Program-made: the position numbers and the translations under genes | Notes under the pieces: generated by a model | Told to the model about the DNA's origin: nothing | The model's input: only the letters and a program-made list of their open reading frames with translations | Database searches by the model: none | DNA from: Flectonema sp. DT1601 | Lineage: Eukaryota > Euglenozoa > Diplonemea > Diplonemida > Diplonemidae | Assembly: GCA_964019425.1 (NCBI GenBank) | Contig: OZ025781.1 | Location: forward strand, 620,001-684,000 | Length of the DNA: 64,000 nt | Reading direction: 5' to 3' | Shown here: positions 42,288 to 51,825 of the stretch, one piece after another | How positions within the stretch are numbered: position 1 is the first letter of the stretch | Layout: every line of letters starts with the position of its first letter

Positions 42288-42740
42288 ATCATCTCTTTGT
42301 AAGCATCAGATACAAAGTTACTGCACAAGGAGTTGCTTCTATGCTCTGGATCACTGTGCCAAAATAGCCAAGCATAGGCGTTGCCGGGGTTGGTGCTTTC
42401 TAGTTAGCACAGTCGGAAAAAATGAGTTGTCCCGTCCCCTTGAGTGATCATCTGCTTCAGTATTTTCAAAATAAAAGAAAAATTACGTTTTTATAAAAAA
42501 TCCCATCAATGAAAGAGAATTAGTTTTTTTTTTTTTTTTCCCGTTCGAAGATGCGACGGTCATCGACAACAAAAAAAAGAAGAAAAAAAATTATATTTAT
42601 TACTCTTAGTCAGGAAAAGTACCCATGGTCGTCTGTGATTCTAACGGCAATGTTTGGCTTTAACTTTATTGTTGTTCAAAGTATATATTTTTATGTTTTA
42701 TTATTTTTATAAAAAATAGTTTGTCGAAAAACTAAAAGCA
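42288..42740. other. Intergenic, nothing supported
   Basis: 453 bp. The first 180 bp are of higher complexity and GC (around 42370-42440), possibly the RRP1 3' UTR; the rest is A/T-run sequence. Confidence 0.5.
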
Positions 42741-44051
42741 ATGATTGTGTTATCGGTACTCCTGACTTCGCTAGTACAATGTTGGCAACTCCGAGGATTT
42801 GAGTATGGAAGCAACATGAGAACGACAATCATAATGGAGGGACTTGTGGTTATAATAATGTGGATTTGGGGGCTTAAATATTCAATATTATCAAGAGGTG
42901 TGTGGATGGCATTTTATGGAATGCGAACATTTCAACGCAGTGCAGGTTTACTACCTGACCTTCATCGTTCTATTCCGAGGCAGTTATATATTTATGGTAT
43001 AGTCATTCCTGGTCAATGGTTTCAGATGCTTTGTTGGTTGTCTTTTCCATTTTTTCCATTTACGTTTATTTGGATTTTTTTAACACCTTTGCAACACATT
43101 GCTCCGGTAGTAACATTTTATGTTATTCGTTGCTTTGTAGGTATCGGTTTGATAATTGCCAGTACTGGTTCTGTATTTTTTACTCTATTTCAAAGCAGTT
43201 TGTTTTCTGAAACTGTCATCTCGATGCTACACAGATCGTCAATGTTTACGTCGATGTCAGGCCCCCTGAAATTAATATCCCCAGGACTATGTAAACGAGC
43301 AAACGCTTCGTACATTAAAACTGTTCACATCTCAGATATTTCGTTGTCGTTTTTGCCCAGCAGCTCACCTTCCAAGTTTCTTTCAGTCTGCAAAGACATA
43401 GCTAAATTAAACCCCGATATAATTTTCATATCGGGAGCGCTATTCTCACATGACTACTGTTGTTTATGTACGGTGGAAGAACGTCGTGATGTTCTTAAGG
43501 AGTGCCTTGAACCTTTAAAAGGATTCAAATTATTTTGTTGTTTTCCCGATTCTACACCACAAGAGTTGAGGTCAGTATTAAATAGTATTGGTGGAGTGTT
43601 TACTTCTGAGAAGTTGACGACGTTTATGTTGGGTGAGGTGAATATTTCAATAGGGGGCTTTACTTCAGACGGTGTCGCAATCCCAAAATATAATAATGCA
43701 AAAAACGCAAAAAACCTTGCGATTCTGTTGGCACCCAATCCACAATTATTTGATTCGATGTCATGGCCGAAGGGTGTTTCTCCATACCATTTGACACTGG
43801 CTTCTGGTTATCTTGGTGGGATGGTTGGTATCGCAATTAACTCTAAAAATTATTCTCTTACTGCTGGTCGTATTTTGTCTCATCTAACAAGAACAATTGT
43901 CCCAACCTTTGGCCTTTGGGGAAAGGGTCCAGCTCGTCTTCATGTCTCTCCCGGATTCGGAAGCTCATCACAATCCCCAATGCTGCCCTGTTTGCGATTG
44001 GGGGTTCCAGCAGCGGTTTCAATTTTGCATGTTGAGATTCCTGAGCGGTAA
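42741..44051 (+). CDS. Membrane-anchored metallophosphoesterase-like pseudoenzyme
   Basis: 436 residues, intronless. Four to five hydrophobic helices (about 1-16, 30-50, 85-120, 125-160) precede a soluble domain (about 190-436) following the YaeI/YkuE calcineurin-like phosphoesterase order: YIKTVHISDISLS, then KLNPDIIFISGALF, a strand AILLAPNPQLFD, and a C-terminal FGLWGKGPARLHVSPGFG. The metal ligands are gone: family DxH is DIS, GD is GA, and GHTHGGQ is replaced by SGYLGG. Fold kept but catalysis lost is therefore likely. The first Met sits 16 nt after a stretch AAATAGTTTG. It could be a scaffold or regulator at a membrane. If the fold call is wrong it is simply an unknown multi-pass protein. 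Confidence 0.7.
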   Translation: MIVLSVLLTSLVQCWQLRGFEYGSNMRTTIIMEGLVVIIMWIWGLKYSILSRGVWMAFYGMRTFQRSAGLLPDLHRSIPRQLYIYGIVIPGQWFQMLCWLSFPFFPFTFIWIFLTPLQHIAPVVTFYVIRCFVGIGLIIASTGSVFFTLFQSSLFSETVISMLHRSSMFTSMSGPLKLISPGLCKRANASYIKTVHISDISLSFLPSSSPSKFLSVCKDIAKLNPDIIFISGALFSHDYCCLCTVEERRDVLKECLEPLKGFKLFCCFPDSTPQELRSVLNSIGGVFTSEKLTTFMLGEVNISIGGFTSDGVAIPKYNNAKNAKNLAILLAPNPQLFDSMSWPKGVSPYHLTLASGYLGGMVGIAINSKNYSLTAGRILSHLTRTIVPTFGLWGKGPARLHVSPGFGSSSQSPMLPCLRLGVPAAVSILHVEIPER

Positions 44052-44266
44052 GCCACACACTTTCGGTTAGTATTAATACTCGTTACGATATTCATAGTTG
44101 TCGTAATTTATACCAATTACATTCTAACGGTTTAGGAAAACAACAATAAATCATCTTTGATGAAACATGTTTCGTGAGGTGGGAGAAGTGTTTTAATTTA
44201 TAATGTACTTTTAACAGGCTGGTTTTTGGATTTAATAAAAAAAAATATATATTTATATAAAAATAA

Positions 44267-44899
44267 ATGAATTTCCCTGACAAACAACACCCAGCACCAC
44301 CACCAAACTCTGAAAAGGATTCACTAAATAGAACGGTAGTTGAAAACCAACTAATTGAGATAGGGAGCGAGGTATCGATAAGAGGACTCGCAGAAACAGA
44401 AAATCTGAATGGAGAATGTGGTACAGTAACAGGACGAGAAGGTACGGCTTACTTTATTCACATCTTCAGCGAATCAGGAGGAAGAGAAGAAATGATTGAA
44501 AGACATAATTTAGAATTATTAGAAACAACAACTAAAAGAAGAGAACCAAACATTAAAGAAGTCTACGAAGGAACAGTCTCCGCTGTTCGAGTTCTCGGTA
44601 TTCAAAAACCACACATTTCTATGAATGGTCTCTACCGTAGAACTGGCATCTCAGGGCATAAATTCGAACAACGCCTAACGGATGGTTCTGGCAATCATAT
44701 TCTTTGGAAAGACACACGTGATAACAGATGGAAGATTGCTGAAGGAACAACGTCTGCTGGATGGCAACCTTCTTATAATAAACTCTTAGGTCAATGGTTA
44801 GAAGATCCAAAAGCTGAGGATGGCACTTCCATTAGTGGGAAACCTTATCCTTTTATCTGCGTTGCATCTGCTGCGGAACACTGTTATGCACGAAGATAA
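44267..44899 (+). CDS. SH3-like-domain hypothetical protein
   Basis: 210 residues, intronless; an acceptor CTTTTAACAG lies 47 nt before the ATG. Residues about 28-85 (SEVSIRGLAETENLNGECGTVTGREG, then ERHNLELLE) look like the small beta-barrel seen in many protist proteins as VxIxGLxxxxxLNGxxGxVxG, often called SH3-like. The C-terminal part (about 100-205) has paired GxYRRTGxSGHKFEQ and RWKIAEG motifs suggesting a beta-rich fold of unknown kind. Probably cytosolic; no catalytic residues identified. Confidence 0.75.
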   Translation: MNFPDKQHPAPPPNSEKDSLNRTVVENQLIEIGSEVSIRGLAETENLNGECGTVTGREGTAYFIHIFSESGGREEMIERHNLELLETTTKRREPNIKEVYEGTVSAVRVLGIQKPHISMNGLYRRTGISGHKFEQRLTDGSGNHILWKDTRDNRWKIAEGTTSAGWQPSYNKLLGQWLEDPKAEDGTSISGKPYPFICVASAAEHCYARR

Positions 44900-45023
44900 A
44901 AACTGCAAACTTAACACCTTAATTATTAACCGCCACATTATTGGCTCACGTTACTTTTTATAAAAAGTAGATTAAGTTATGTTGTGTCTGTGAAGTAACT
45001 CTATTTTCATGCCTCCCTCTCAG

Positions 45024-45179
45024 ATGGAAACACCCCTGATGTCCGAACAAGCAACAGCTGATTATTTTTCACAAGTGTTTTTGGCAAAAAGAATTATTAA
45101 TTTAAACAGTACCCAGCAAGATGCCTCTGGGGCGGCTGGAGGGACCGTCTGGCGGGAAGTTGTCCGGCAGGAGAGCTAG
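45024..45179 (+). promoter_or_regulatory. Upstream ORF overlapping the channel start, or alternative leader
   Basis: An ATG stands directly after CCTCCCTCTCAG and opens 51 codons (METPLMSEQATADYFSQVF...) in a different frame, ending TAG 59 bases inside the channel gene. If the transcript starts here, the channel ATG at 45121 is the third or later ATG. A second acceptor-like TTTAAACAG ending at 45109 would remove it. Confidence 0.45.
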
Positions 45180-47142
45180 TTTTGCCTACCATGGAAATGA
45201 AGGGAAGTTACCAAATTTGCAAGCCCGTCAAGAATGGTTATTTGCGAATAAAGGTGGGAAAGACCAGCTGATGGAAAAATTAAAACCATTTATGAAAAAT
45301 GGACCGAAGAGGAGAGCGACAAGCGTTGACTCAAGCGCTGAGAGCAGTGTGGGCACAACACGTAATGGAATGAGTCGAAGGAGCAGTATCCACGCATCTG
45401 AAATGGGTGATCTTCGTAGAAAAGGATCGTTGGGAACTTTATACTCCACGACAGTAATAGATAACTGGCAAGACTTAGCCGGAGCACCCCTTCTTCAGGA
45501 ATCTAAAATTGATCCGATAACTCAGATTATGAACGCTCTTCGTCTACTTATCGAAGCTCTTCGTCATGGCATTGATGATGTCACTGGAGAAGCCTTCCGT
45601 CTTGGAAGACTTCTTCAGAGTGGGTTGTCGAGACTCGAAGACCCAAACTCAACTGAAAAAATTCATGCGAGTTGTCAAATGATTTTTGAAGTAGTTCAGA
45701 AGTACGGATACAGTGATGGTTGTTTTAGACCTCCACTTCACTTAGATGTTGCGGAAAGACTTCAGGTAACTCTCGAAGATGGAATAAGAGATCAAGAATT
45801 GCAAAACTCTCCCCTCGGGGAAAACGAAGAAAACCCTCGCGGTCTTTACAGCAATGGAAAAAGTTTAACTTTTTGGGAAGGTCTTCAAGCAGATATTTGG
45901 GAACTATTCCTCCTACCCTCAGCTGAAGAACCTGAAAGTATGAAATGGAATTCAGGCAGAATGATCATGGCAGTCTTTCAAGCATCAGTACTTGCATTAT
46001 GGGCAATCTTTTATGCGATTATCTCAGGACCGGAATTCTACAGGTCTTCAGATGAAGTTCGATTTCTCATCGACGCGTTTGATATTTGCTTTGCGATTAT
46101 ATTCGCTGTCGATATTTTATTGAGGATGCTTGTATGTCCTTCAATAAAAGATCATTTTGGACATCCGATCGCAATTTGTGAAGTCGTTGCTGTATTTCCC
46201 TTCTATGTTAAATGGATACATCGATGGTACGGAGGCTCACCTGATGTCGTCACTGGATTCATTGGTCAAGTAGACATGCTATCGGTTCTACGTGTATTAA
46301 AAGCAACAAATTTCATGGGTGAGAATATCGGTAAACTCTCAGTAGTTGTGAAAACCAGCAGTAGAATGTTAGTAGTCGGCGGGTTCGTTCTTCTGCTTTG
46401 TATTGTAGTGATGAGTAGTATTATGTTTTTTATTGAAATGTCGTCGTCGGGTTATCATTTATTGGAACCTCCTCTTATTGATAGGGTTGTTTGGGTTCGT
46501 AAAACAATTCCACCGAAAGTCATAATTACTGCCGATGGAACTAAAATATTACACAGTGAAGATGAATTATCGCCATATCAGAGTATGTATGATTTCTTTT
46601 GGTGGTGCATCACAACACTTACGACTGTAGGGTATGGCGATACCACACCAACATCAGCAGGAGGTCGAGTAGCTGCAGGTTTTTGTATGGTGGTTGGAGT
46701 ATTGGTTCTTGCTTTACCCGCCTCTGTAATCTGTTCTCACTTTACATTAACGAGAAACGATTCTGTCGCGATGGTTCAAAGAGAAGAACGTTCTGATGTT
46801 AGGGAAATGGTTAGAAAAATATGCAGCGACAGTTCTCGACCATATGCCCACATAATGCTTCATCACTTTGTTATGTTGGATTGTTTAGAGTTAAATCATC
46901 AAAAAAATCCCTCATCAGAAGACTTAGCAGGTGTGATCTACCAACACATCCTGTGGGTATACAAGGCATTTTTATACACAAAAGTTGCATACCTCGCAGC
47001 GAAAGGAGAAGAAACAAACATCGAAGTTGAGGAACTCTGTATTCGTAGATTTGTTGCCAACTGTGCCGAAGTATTTCGTCATGAAAGAGATCAGCTGTGG
47101 GGAGCGTATGCAAAAATTATGGAGAGAGACTTGAAAAGATAA
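45121..47142 (+). CDS. Voltage-gated K+ channel, Kv-type
   Basis: 673 residues, intronless. A long cytosolic N-terminus (about 275 residues, Ser/Arg-rich start) precedes six membrane segments: S1 about 278-300, S2 314-336, S3 347-366, S4 384-412, S5 415-440, pore 492-509 and S6 517-541. The selectivity filter is TTVGYGDTTP, diagnostic for K+. S4 has few positive charges (VLRVLKATN, then KLSVVVK), so voltage sensing may be weak. S6 has LALPASVICSHF, close to the Shaker PVP hinge region. An unusual 50-residue extracellular turret lies between S5 and the pore. The C-terminus is helical. The start is set at the first in-frame ATG; see the overlapping upstream ORF. Confidence 0.92.
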   Translation: MPLGRLEGPSGGKLSGRRASFAYHGNEGKLPNLQARQEWLFANKGGKDQLMEKLKPFMKNGPKRRATSVDSSAESSVGTTRNGMSRRSSIHASEMGDLRRKGSLGTLYSTTVIDNWQDLAGAPLLQESKIDPITQIMNALRLLIEALRHGIDDVTGEAFRLGRLLQSGLSRLEDPNSTEKIHASCQMIFEVVQKYGYSDGCFRPPLHLDVAERLQVTLEDGIRDQELQNSPLGENEENPRGLYSNGKSLTFWEGLQADIWELFLLPSAEEPESMKWNSGRMIMAVFQASVLALWAIFYAIISGPEFYRSSDEVRFLIDAFDICFAIIFAVDILLRMLVCPSIKDHFGHPIAICEVVAVFPFYVKWIHRWYGGSPDVVTGFIGQVDMLSVLRVLKATNFMGENIGKLSVVVKTSSRMLVVGGFVLLLCIVVMSSIMFFIEMSSSGYHLLEPPLIDRVVWVRKTIPPKVIITADGTKILHSEDELSPYQSMYDFFWWCITTLTTVGYGDTTPTSAGGRVAAGFCMVVGVLVLALPASVICSHFTLTRNDSVAMVQREERSDVREMVRKICSDSSRPYAHIMLHHFVMLDCLELNHQKNPSSEDLAGVIYQHILWVYKAFLYTKVAYLAAKGEETNIEVEELCIRRFVANCAEVFRHERDQLWGAYAKIMERDLKR

Positions 47143-47319
47143 ACCACACTAATTGTGTGATGTAACTTAATAAGGTGATTCTTTACACGAGACAGAAATG
47201 ACGTCTCTTTTTCTCAACATTAGGAATCACTACTAATGATAAATTTTTTTTATAATTTTTTTTTAAAAAAAAGTTTGTCGAGGTAAAAACATTCCCAAAG
47301 TGGTTTGTGTTATTTTTCG

Positions 47320-47350
<31 letters not shown>

Positions 47351-47825
47351 TGAGTCCTTTCCGTTGTATTATCTTTTTGTAATTTTATTGGAAGCTGGTG
47401 TGGCTTGTGTCTGTTTTGGTTCTTCAAAAAAAAAAAAGGGAAGAGAATAATGAATAGATACAGTCTTGTGTCTGACCACTTTGTCTTCCGGTTTTTTCCC
47501 CCTCTTTTTTTTTCTTTTTTTTCCCCCCCTTCTGATAATTCTAACCAAGTTGTTGAGCGCCCACTTTAGATGTCCGGCCTTTGTTCAATTTTCTTTTGTA
47601 CATTTCCTTGCACCGACAAAGTCGAAGAAGAAAATATTCAGATTGGGATTCAGCATACAAAGGCTTTATCTGAATGGTTTTCCCCTTTAGTTCTCTAACA
47701 TAGGGTCATTTCAGTATGAGAAGGTACTGACTTATTTAGTTTTTTTTGGTTGAATATTCAAAATTTGAAAAAAAAAAAAAAAAAAAATTATTTTTATTAA
47801 AATAAGGTTTTTATGAGAATAGCAT
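47143..47825. other. Intergenic with one hairpin-element copy
   Basis: 683 bp, A/T runs, containing the short copy D of the triloop-hairpin element at 47612-47680. Nothing else supported. Confidence 0.5.
47612..47680 (+). repeat. Triloop-hairpin element, copy D (compact)
   Basis: CGAC-AAA-GTCG hairpin, GAAGAAAATATTCAGATT and then TTATCTGAATGG. ATTCAGAT and ATCTGAAT form a perfect 8-bp stem enclosing only about 20 nt, with AGC and GCT pairing inside. This is the smallest version and defines the core. Confidence 0.75.
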
Positions 47826-48577
47826 ATGGCTTGCACTATAAATTGGCAGATAAGAGGTAAAGATGAGAAGGCAACGCTTACTGGAGAGTCAGTCGACGGA
47901 ATCCCATTTGCGGAAGTAATGTCACAGTTGCGAACTAATTTATCAACCCCCGAAGGATTTGAAATTTTAATAACAAACAGTGAGACTGGTAACATAATTA
48001 GGGCGGGCTCAATACCGAATGGAGCGACAGTAAGTGTTCAAGGAGTATCTTCAGTGATCTCAAGAAAAGCAGAAGCATACAAATCTCTTGATGACTTGTT
48101 TAAAAGATCGCCAAGGATCACTGTTCCTGATGAGACTGATCTCAATATGATAAACAATGATCAAGTTCAGCAGACTCAATTCCCTGTTCTTGCAGAACTT
48201 AGTAAAGAACACAATGGACTCTATTGTCCTATTAGTAGCGTTTTATTAATCGATGCAATAATTGTTTCTTGTTGTGGTAACACATGCTCTAAGGCAGCCA
48301 TACGAGCAGACCTTCCTTGTCCATTTTGTAAGTCAGATACTCCTGAACTTGTACCCGATGCACGTGTTCGTCGTCTCGCTAAAAAACATCAAGAGGAAGA
48401 ACAGGCAAAGAGGGTTGCTCATGTTGTATGTTTTATTTTTTATGATAATTTACACCTTTTATTTCAGTGCCTTAAAACTATACCCCCCCACAGGCCTCAG
48501 TAATAGAAAACCTTCAAGCTGCTAAACGCAGCGCTGAAGCCGAAGAAGGAGGAGATCTCAAACGACCGGCAACATAA
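47826..48577 (+). CDS. RBBP6/Mpe1-like DWNN-RING protein (two exons)
   Basis: Exons 47826-48425 and 48494-48577, with a 68-nt intron (GTATGT to CCACAG), give 227 residues. An alternative acceptor TTTCAG inside the intron would give a short different tail. Residues about 1-78 look like the DWNN ubiquitin-fold domain (FEILITNSETGN, then IPNGATVSV). Residues about 135-185 look like the Mpe1/RBBP6 U-box/RING: LYCPISSVLLIDAIIVSCCGNTC, then LPCPFCKSDTPELVPDARVRRL. Several Zn ligands are replaced (CPIS, SKAA), so it may be U-box-like without zinc. The CCHC zinc knuckle found between these domains in most homologues is missing. The family acts in pre-mRNA cleavage and polyadenylation and as an E3 ligase. 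Confidence 0.8.
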
Positions 48578-49892
48578 CATCGACAAAGACAGAATGGGAC
48601 GATACCTGTATAGGAAGACTGCAACTGCATCTGCTCTCAGTGTGATTTCTTATGTACGACTGCTCTAATGCGGATCTATCTCGACTCAGAGTCAATATAA
48701 TGTTCCAGTTTAGTACTACTGGTGTGACTGAATGATTTAATGCAATTAATCTATTTCATTAATAATTATTATTTCACAGTTCACAACTTTATGACTGTTC
48801 GTACAAGAGATTTAATAGTAATAATTATGTGTTGAAAAAACAATATTTTTTTTTTTTTTTCGTATTCACTTGAAACCCGTTCATTTTTTTATCAGACTTT
48901 CAAGCCTTTCCCCGTTTTCAATAATAAATCTTAATCCCACCCGCCATTCCTCGTAGTGCCGATCCTCCCCAAGGGAAGATCGGCACATTAATGTTCATGA
49001 AGCAGATACTCTAAGGCAGACGTCTACTCGTCGTCAAGGGTAGACCGCCAAGTTGACGACCCTATATGTATATGATTACCGAGTGAATTGTTTTCTATCC
49101 TTCATCATCATCTTTCTTTCATCAGGTGCAAAAATAATGCAATAGTTGATTACCGAGTACAACAAAGTTTTTATATTTATCACTCTAATTTACTAACTCA
49201 GTAGATGTAAATTCATGTAGCGTTGGTGCATCAAAGTAGTTGAGAATTTGAATCGAAACTGCCTCGAAGATTCTGTTTTTAAGTTGTCAAAGTTTCACCC
49301 CAACCTTCGGATTTAATAAAAGAGCTGTTTTATTATTTTTAATATAAGCTAACTCATTTGTTTGAAAAAAATGATTTCCAATTAATGTCTTTGCTGAAAA
49401 AACCCGTCGATGCCACCACCCCGACATTATTTGTTAGGATTATACAGCCCCCTCATGTTTTCTAACTGAATTCTGGATAACACTACCATAATTTATGTAA
49501 AGTGAGTACTCCGCTATTAGTGTTACTACGAACTAGCAATATGGGTAGGCCATCAAATCCTGATGGATAGATTAGGGGGGTGTGTGTCCTGTCGGTTCCG
49601 AATGTGAAATCTATTACAATTAATGAAGACTTGGTTGTGGATTTACTTATTAATTTATTAGAGGATTCAGACATTCTAGTTTTTAGAGAAGAGCAAGACA
49701 GGTCATGTTATTTTATAGGAAATTACAACTACAGAATATGTTGCACTATTCAGGAATCGAAGCTGCTTTTCAGTTTTTCCTTATTACTTTACGATTGTTG
49801 CCGCCGTTTTGGAACACTTCATCAATATTAATAAACCTTTTCGTCTCTCAGTAGATTACTAAAAAAAAGGAAAACAAAAAACAACAACAACA
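48578..49892. other. Intergenic, contains the first 341-bp repeat
   Basis: Contains the 341-bp repeat (48879-49219) and a block at 49504-49539 shared with 54913-54947. A stop-free, fairly protein-like stretch (49580-49834, no ATG, beginning VPNVKSITINEDL in frame) could be a relic of a duplicated gene. The leader of the next gene ends CGTCTCTCAG at about 49850. Confidence 0.5.
48879..49219. repeat. 341-bp direct repeat, left copy, with hairpin and pseudoknot
   Basis: About 98% identical to 52422-52763. Contains hairpin GTGCCGATC / GATCGGCAC (48956-48986) with inner TCCC / GGGA. It also has an H-type pseudoknot: GTCTAC (49022-49027) with GTAGAC (49040-49045), and GTCGTCAA (49030-49037) with TTGACGAC (49053-49060). 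Confidence 0.9.
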
Positions 49893-51572
49893 ATGCAAGT
49901 TTTTGTGACGTGTCCGGATTTAGGATTCCCTGCGGTGTCAGTCACGGTTGGTGCTGATTCTGTTGTGAGCGACGTGTTGACGGAAGCGGCTGGCGAGTGG
50001 GATGTCGATGCGGAGGAAGTTGTACTGTTGTTCGCTGGTGATGTCCTTTGTGAAAGTGAGCGGCTGGCAGATCATGGAGTGGGTGGAGACAGCGAGTTGG
50101 AAATTCGGAAGAAGCTGATTCGGATCTTCGGTAAAAACTGGTTTGTTGATGATAGAAAAAGGGAGATGCTGCTTCTTTGGATTAGAGATCACAATACGGA
50201 GGATTTATATCTGGACACTCCCACATTCTTGGAGGATGGTTGCCTCACTATTGACAAAAGATTGCTTCCTTCAGATGCCAAACGGATTTCCTTCCGCCAT
50301 TCAAACTCCAACAGCACGGTCATCTCACAAGTTACTTCTATTGAAGATTTCTTTTTATCTGAGTGTTCAGAAATCACTTCTGTTGACCTTTCAGGTCTTA
50401 GTAGTGTCACCAGTATTGGAGATGATTTTTTGTCTTATTGTTCAAAAATCACTTCTGTTGACCTTTCAGGTCTTAGTAGTGTCACCAGTATTGGAAATCA
50501 TTTGTTATTTCGTTGTTCAGAAATCACTTCTCTCGACCTTTCAGGTCTTAGTAGTGTCACCAGTATTGGAGATGATTTTTTGTCTTATTGTTCAAAAATC
50601 ACTTCTGTTGACCTTTCAGGTCTTAGTAGTGTCACCAGTATTGGAAATCATTTTTTGTCTAATTGTTCAAAAATCACTTCTCTTGACCTTTCAGGTCTTA
50701 GTAGTGTCACCAGTATTGAAACTTACTTTTTAAATAATTGTTCACAAATCACTTCTCTTGACCTTTCAGGTCTTAGTAGTGTCACCAGTATTGGAAATCA
50801 TTTTTTATTTCGTTGTTCAGAAATCACTTCTCTCGACCTTTCAGGTCTTAGTAGTGTCACCAGTATTGGAGATTGTTTTTTGTCTAATTGTTCAAAAATC
50901 ACTTCTGTTGACCTTTCAGGTCTTAGTAGTGTCACCAGTATTGGAAATCATTTGTTATTTCGTTGTTCAGAAATCACTTCTCTCGACCTTTCAGGTCTTA
51001 GTAGTGTCACCAGTATTGGATATCATTTTTTGTCTTATTGTTCAAAAATCACTTCTGTTGACCTTTCAGGTCTTAGTAGTGTCACCAGTATTGGATATCA
51101 TTTTTTGTCTTATTGTTCAAAAATCACTTCTCTTGACCTTTCAGGTCTTAGTAGTGTCACCAGTATTGGATATCATTTGTTATTTCGTTGTTCAGAAATC
51201 ACTTCTCTCGACCTTTCAGGTCTTAGTAGTGTCACCAGTATTGGAAAGCATTTTTTGTCTTATTGTTCAAAAATCACTTCTCTTGACCTTTCAGGTCTTA
51301 GTAGTGTCACAAGTATTGGAAATCATTTTTTGTCTGAGTGTTCAGAAATCACTTCTCTCGACCTTTCAGGTCTTAGTAGTGTCACCAGTATTGGAGATTG
51401 TTTTTTGTCTGAGTGTTCAGAAATCACTTCTGTTGACCTTTCAGGTCTTAGTGATGTTGAAAAAATTGGTGTGGCCTTCTTCGATAATTGCAGTGCCCTG
51501 AAATCTGTTCAGCTGCCTGAAAATAATGGAGCTCTCTTTGAACCGTCTGTGAAAGCTGCGATTAATCATTAA
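49893..51572 (+). CDS. Ubiquitin-like N-terminus fused to BspA-type leucine-rich repeats
   Basis: 559 residues, intronless. The ATG follows CTCTCAG and an A-rich leader ending in CAACAACAACA. Residues 1-73 resemble ubiquitin (MQVFVTCPD, then VVLLFAGDVL and a final SELEI). A linker (74-150) of unknown fold follows. Residues about 155-540 are 14 near-identical 25-residue repeats plus one degenerate (unit DLSGLSSVTSIGDDFLSYCSKITSV with few variants), a pattern of BspA-like leucine-rich repeats seen in protist surface or secreted proteins. No signal peptide or membrane anchor is visible. The N-terminal 250 bp are clearly more GC-rich than the repeats, so the gene looks mosaic. It sits between two 341-bp direct repeats. 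Confidence 0.9.
   Translation: MQVFVTCPDLGFPAVSVTVGADSVVSDVLTEAAGEWDVDAEEVVLLFAGDVLCESERLADHGVGGDSELEIRKKLIRIFGKNWFVDDRKREMLLLWIRDHNTEDLYLDTPTFLEDGCLTIDKRLLPSDAKRISFRHSNSNSTVISQVTSIEDFFLSECSEITSVDLSGLSSVTSIGDDFLSYCSKITSVDLSGLSSVTSIGNHLLFRCSEITSLDLSGLSSVTSIGDDFLSYCSKITSVDLSGLSSVTSIGNHFLSNCSKITSLDLSGLSSVTSIETYFLNNCSQITSLDLSGLSSVTSIGNHFLFRCSEITSLDLSGLSSVTSIGDCFLSNCSKITSVDLSGLSSVTSIGNHLLFRCSEITSLDLSGLSSVTSIGYHFLSYCSKITSVDLSGLSSVTSIGYHFLSYCSKITSLDLSGLSSVTSIGYHLLFRCSEITSLDLSGLSSVTSIGKHFLSYCSKITSLDLSGLSSVTSIGNHFLSECSEITSLDLSGLSSVTSIGDCFLSECSEITSVDLSGLSDVEKIGVAFFDNCSALKSVQLPENNGALFEPSVKAAINH
50385..51460 (+). repeat. 75-bp tandem repeats (about 14 units) in the LRR gene
   Basis: CCTTTCAGGTCTTAGTAGTG recurs every 75 bp from about 50388. 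Units differ at only a few positions, mostly in the codons for DDFLSY / NHLLFR / YHFLSY, and combinations of variants recur, as expected from unequal exchange or gene conversion. A second frame also stays open through the array and is a shadow. Confidence 0.95.
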
Positions 51573-51825
51573 ATGTAAAGTGTTGAATTGATTCTTGGTT
51601 GTCATGTATTTTATATTTTTAATGTTTTGTTGTCAATAAAACGTGGTATCAACTTTTACCAAGTGACGAGACCTCGGAATCTATGATTCTCCTCGCGTCT
51701 CATCACTTCTCTTCCGATGATATTATTCTGCCAAGTTATCTTTTTTTCCCTGAGCGTTTGCTAGTAATACTGTTTGCGATTATACAAAAATCTACGTCTG
51801 TTTTCTGAGTAATCTTTTTTTTTTG

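Noticed and set aside
49580-49834. 84-codon open stretch without ATG
   Set aside because: Protein-like composition, but no start codon, no intron signals giving one and no recognisable domain; kept only as a possible relic in the intergenic note.
50143-51501. Long second-frame ORFs across the LRR gene
   Set aside because: They are repeat shadows: a 75-bp period without stops in one frame stays open in another. Their hydrophobic repeats mirror the array.
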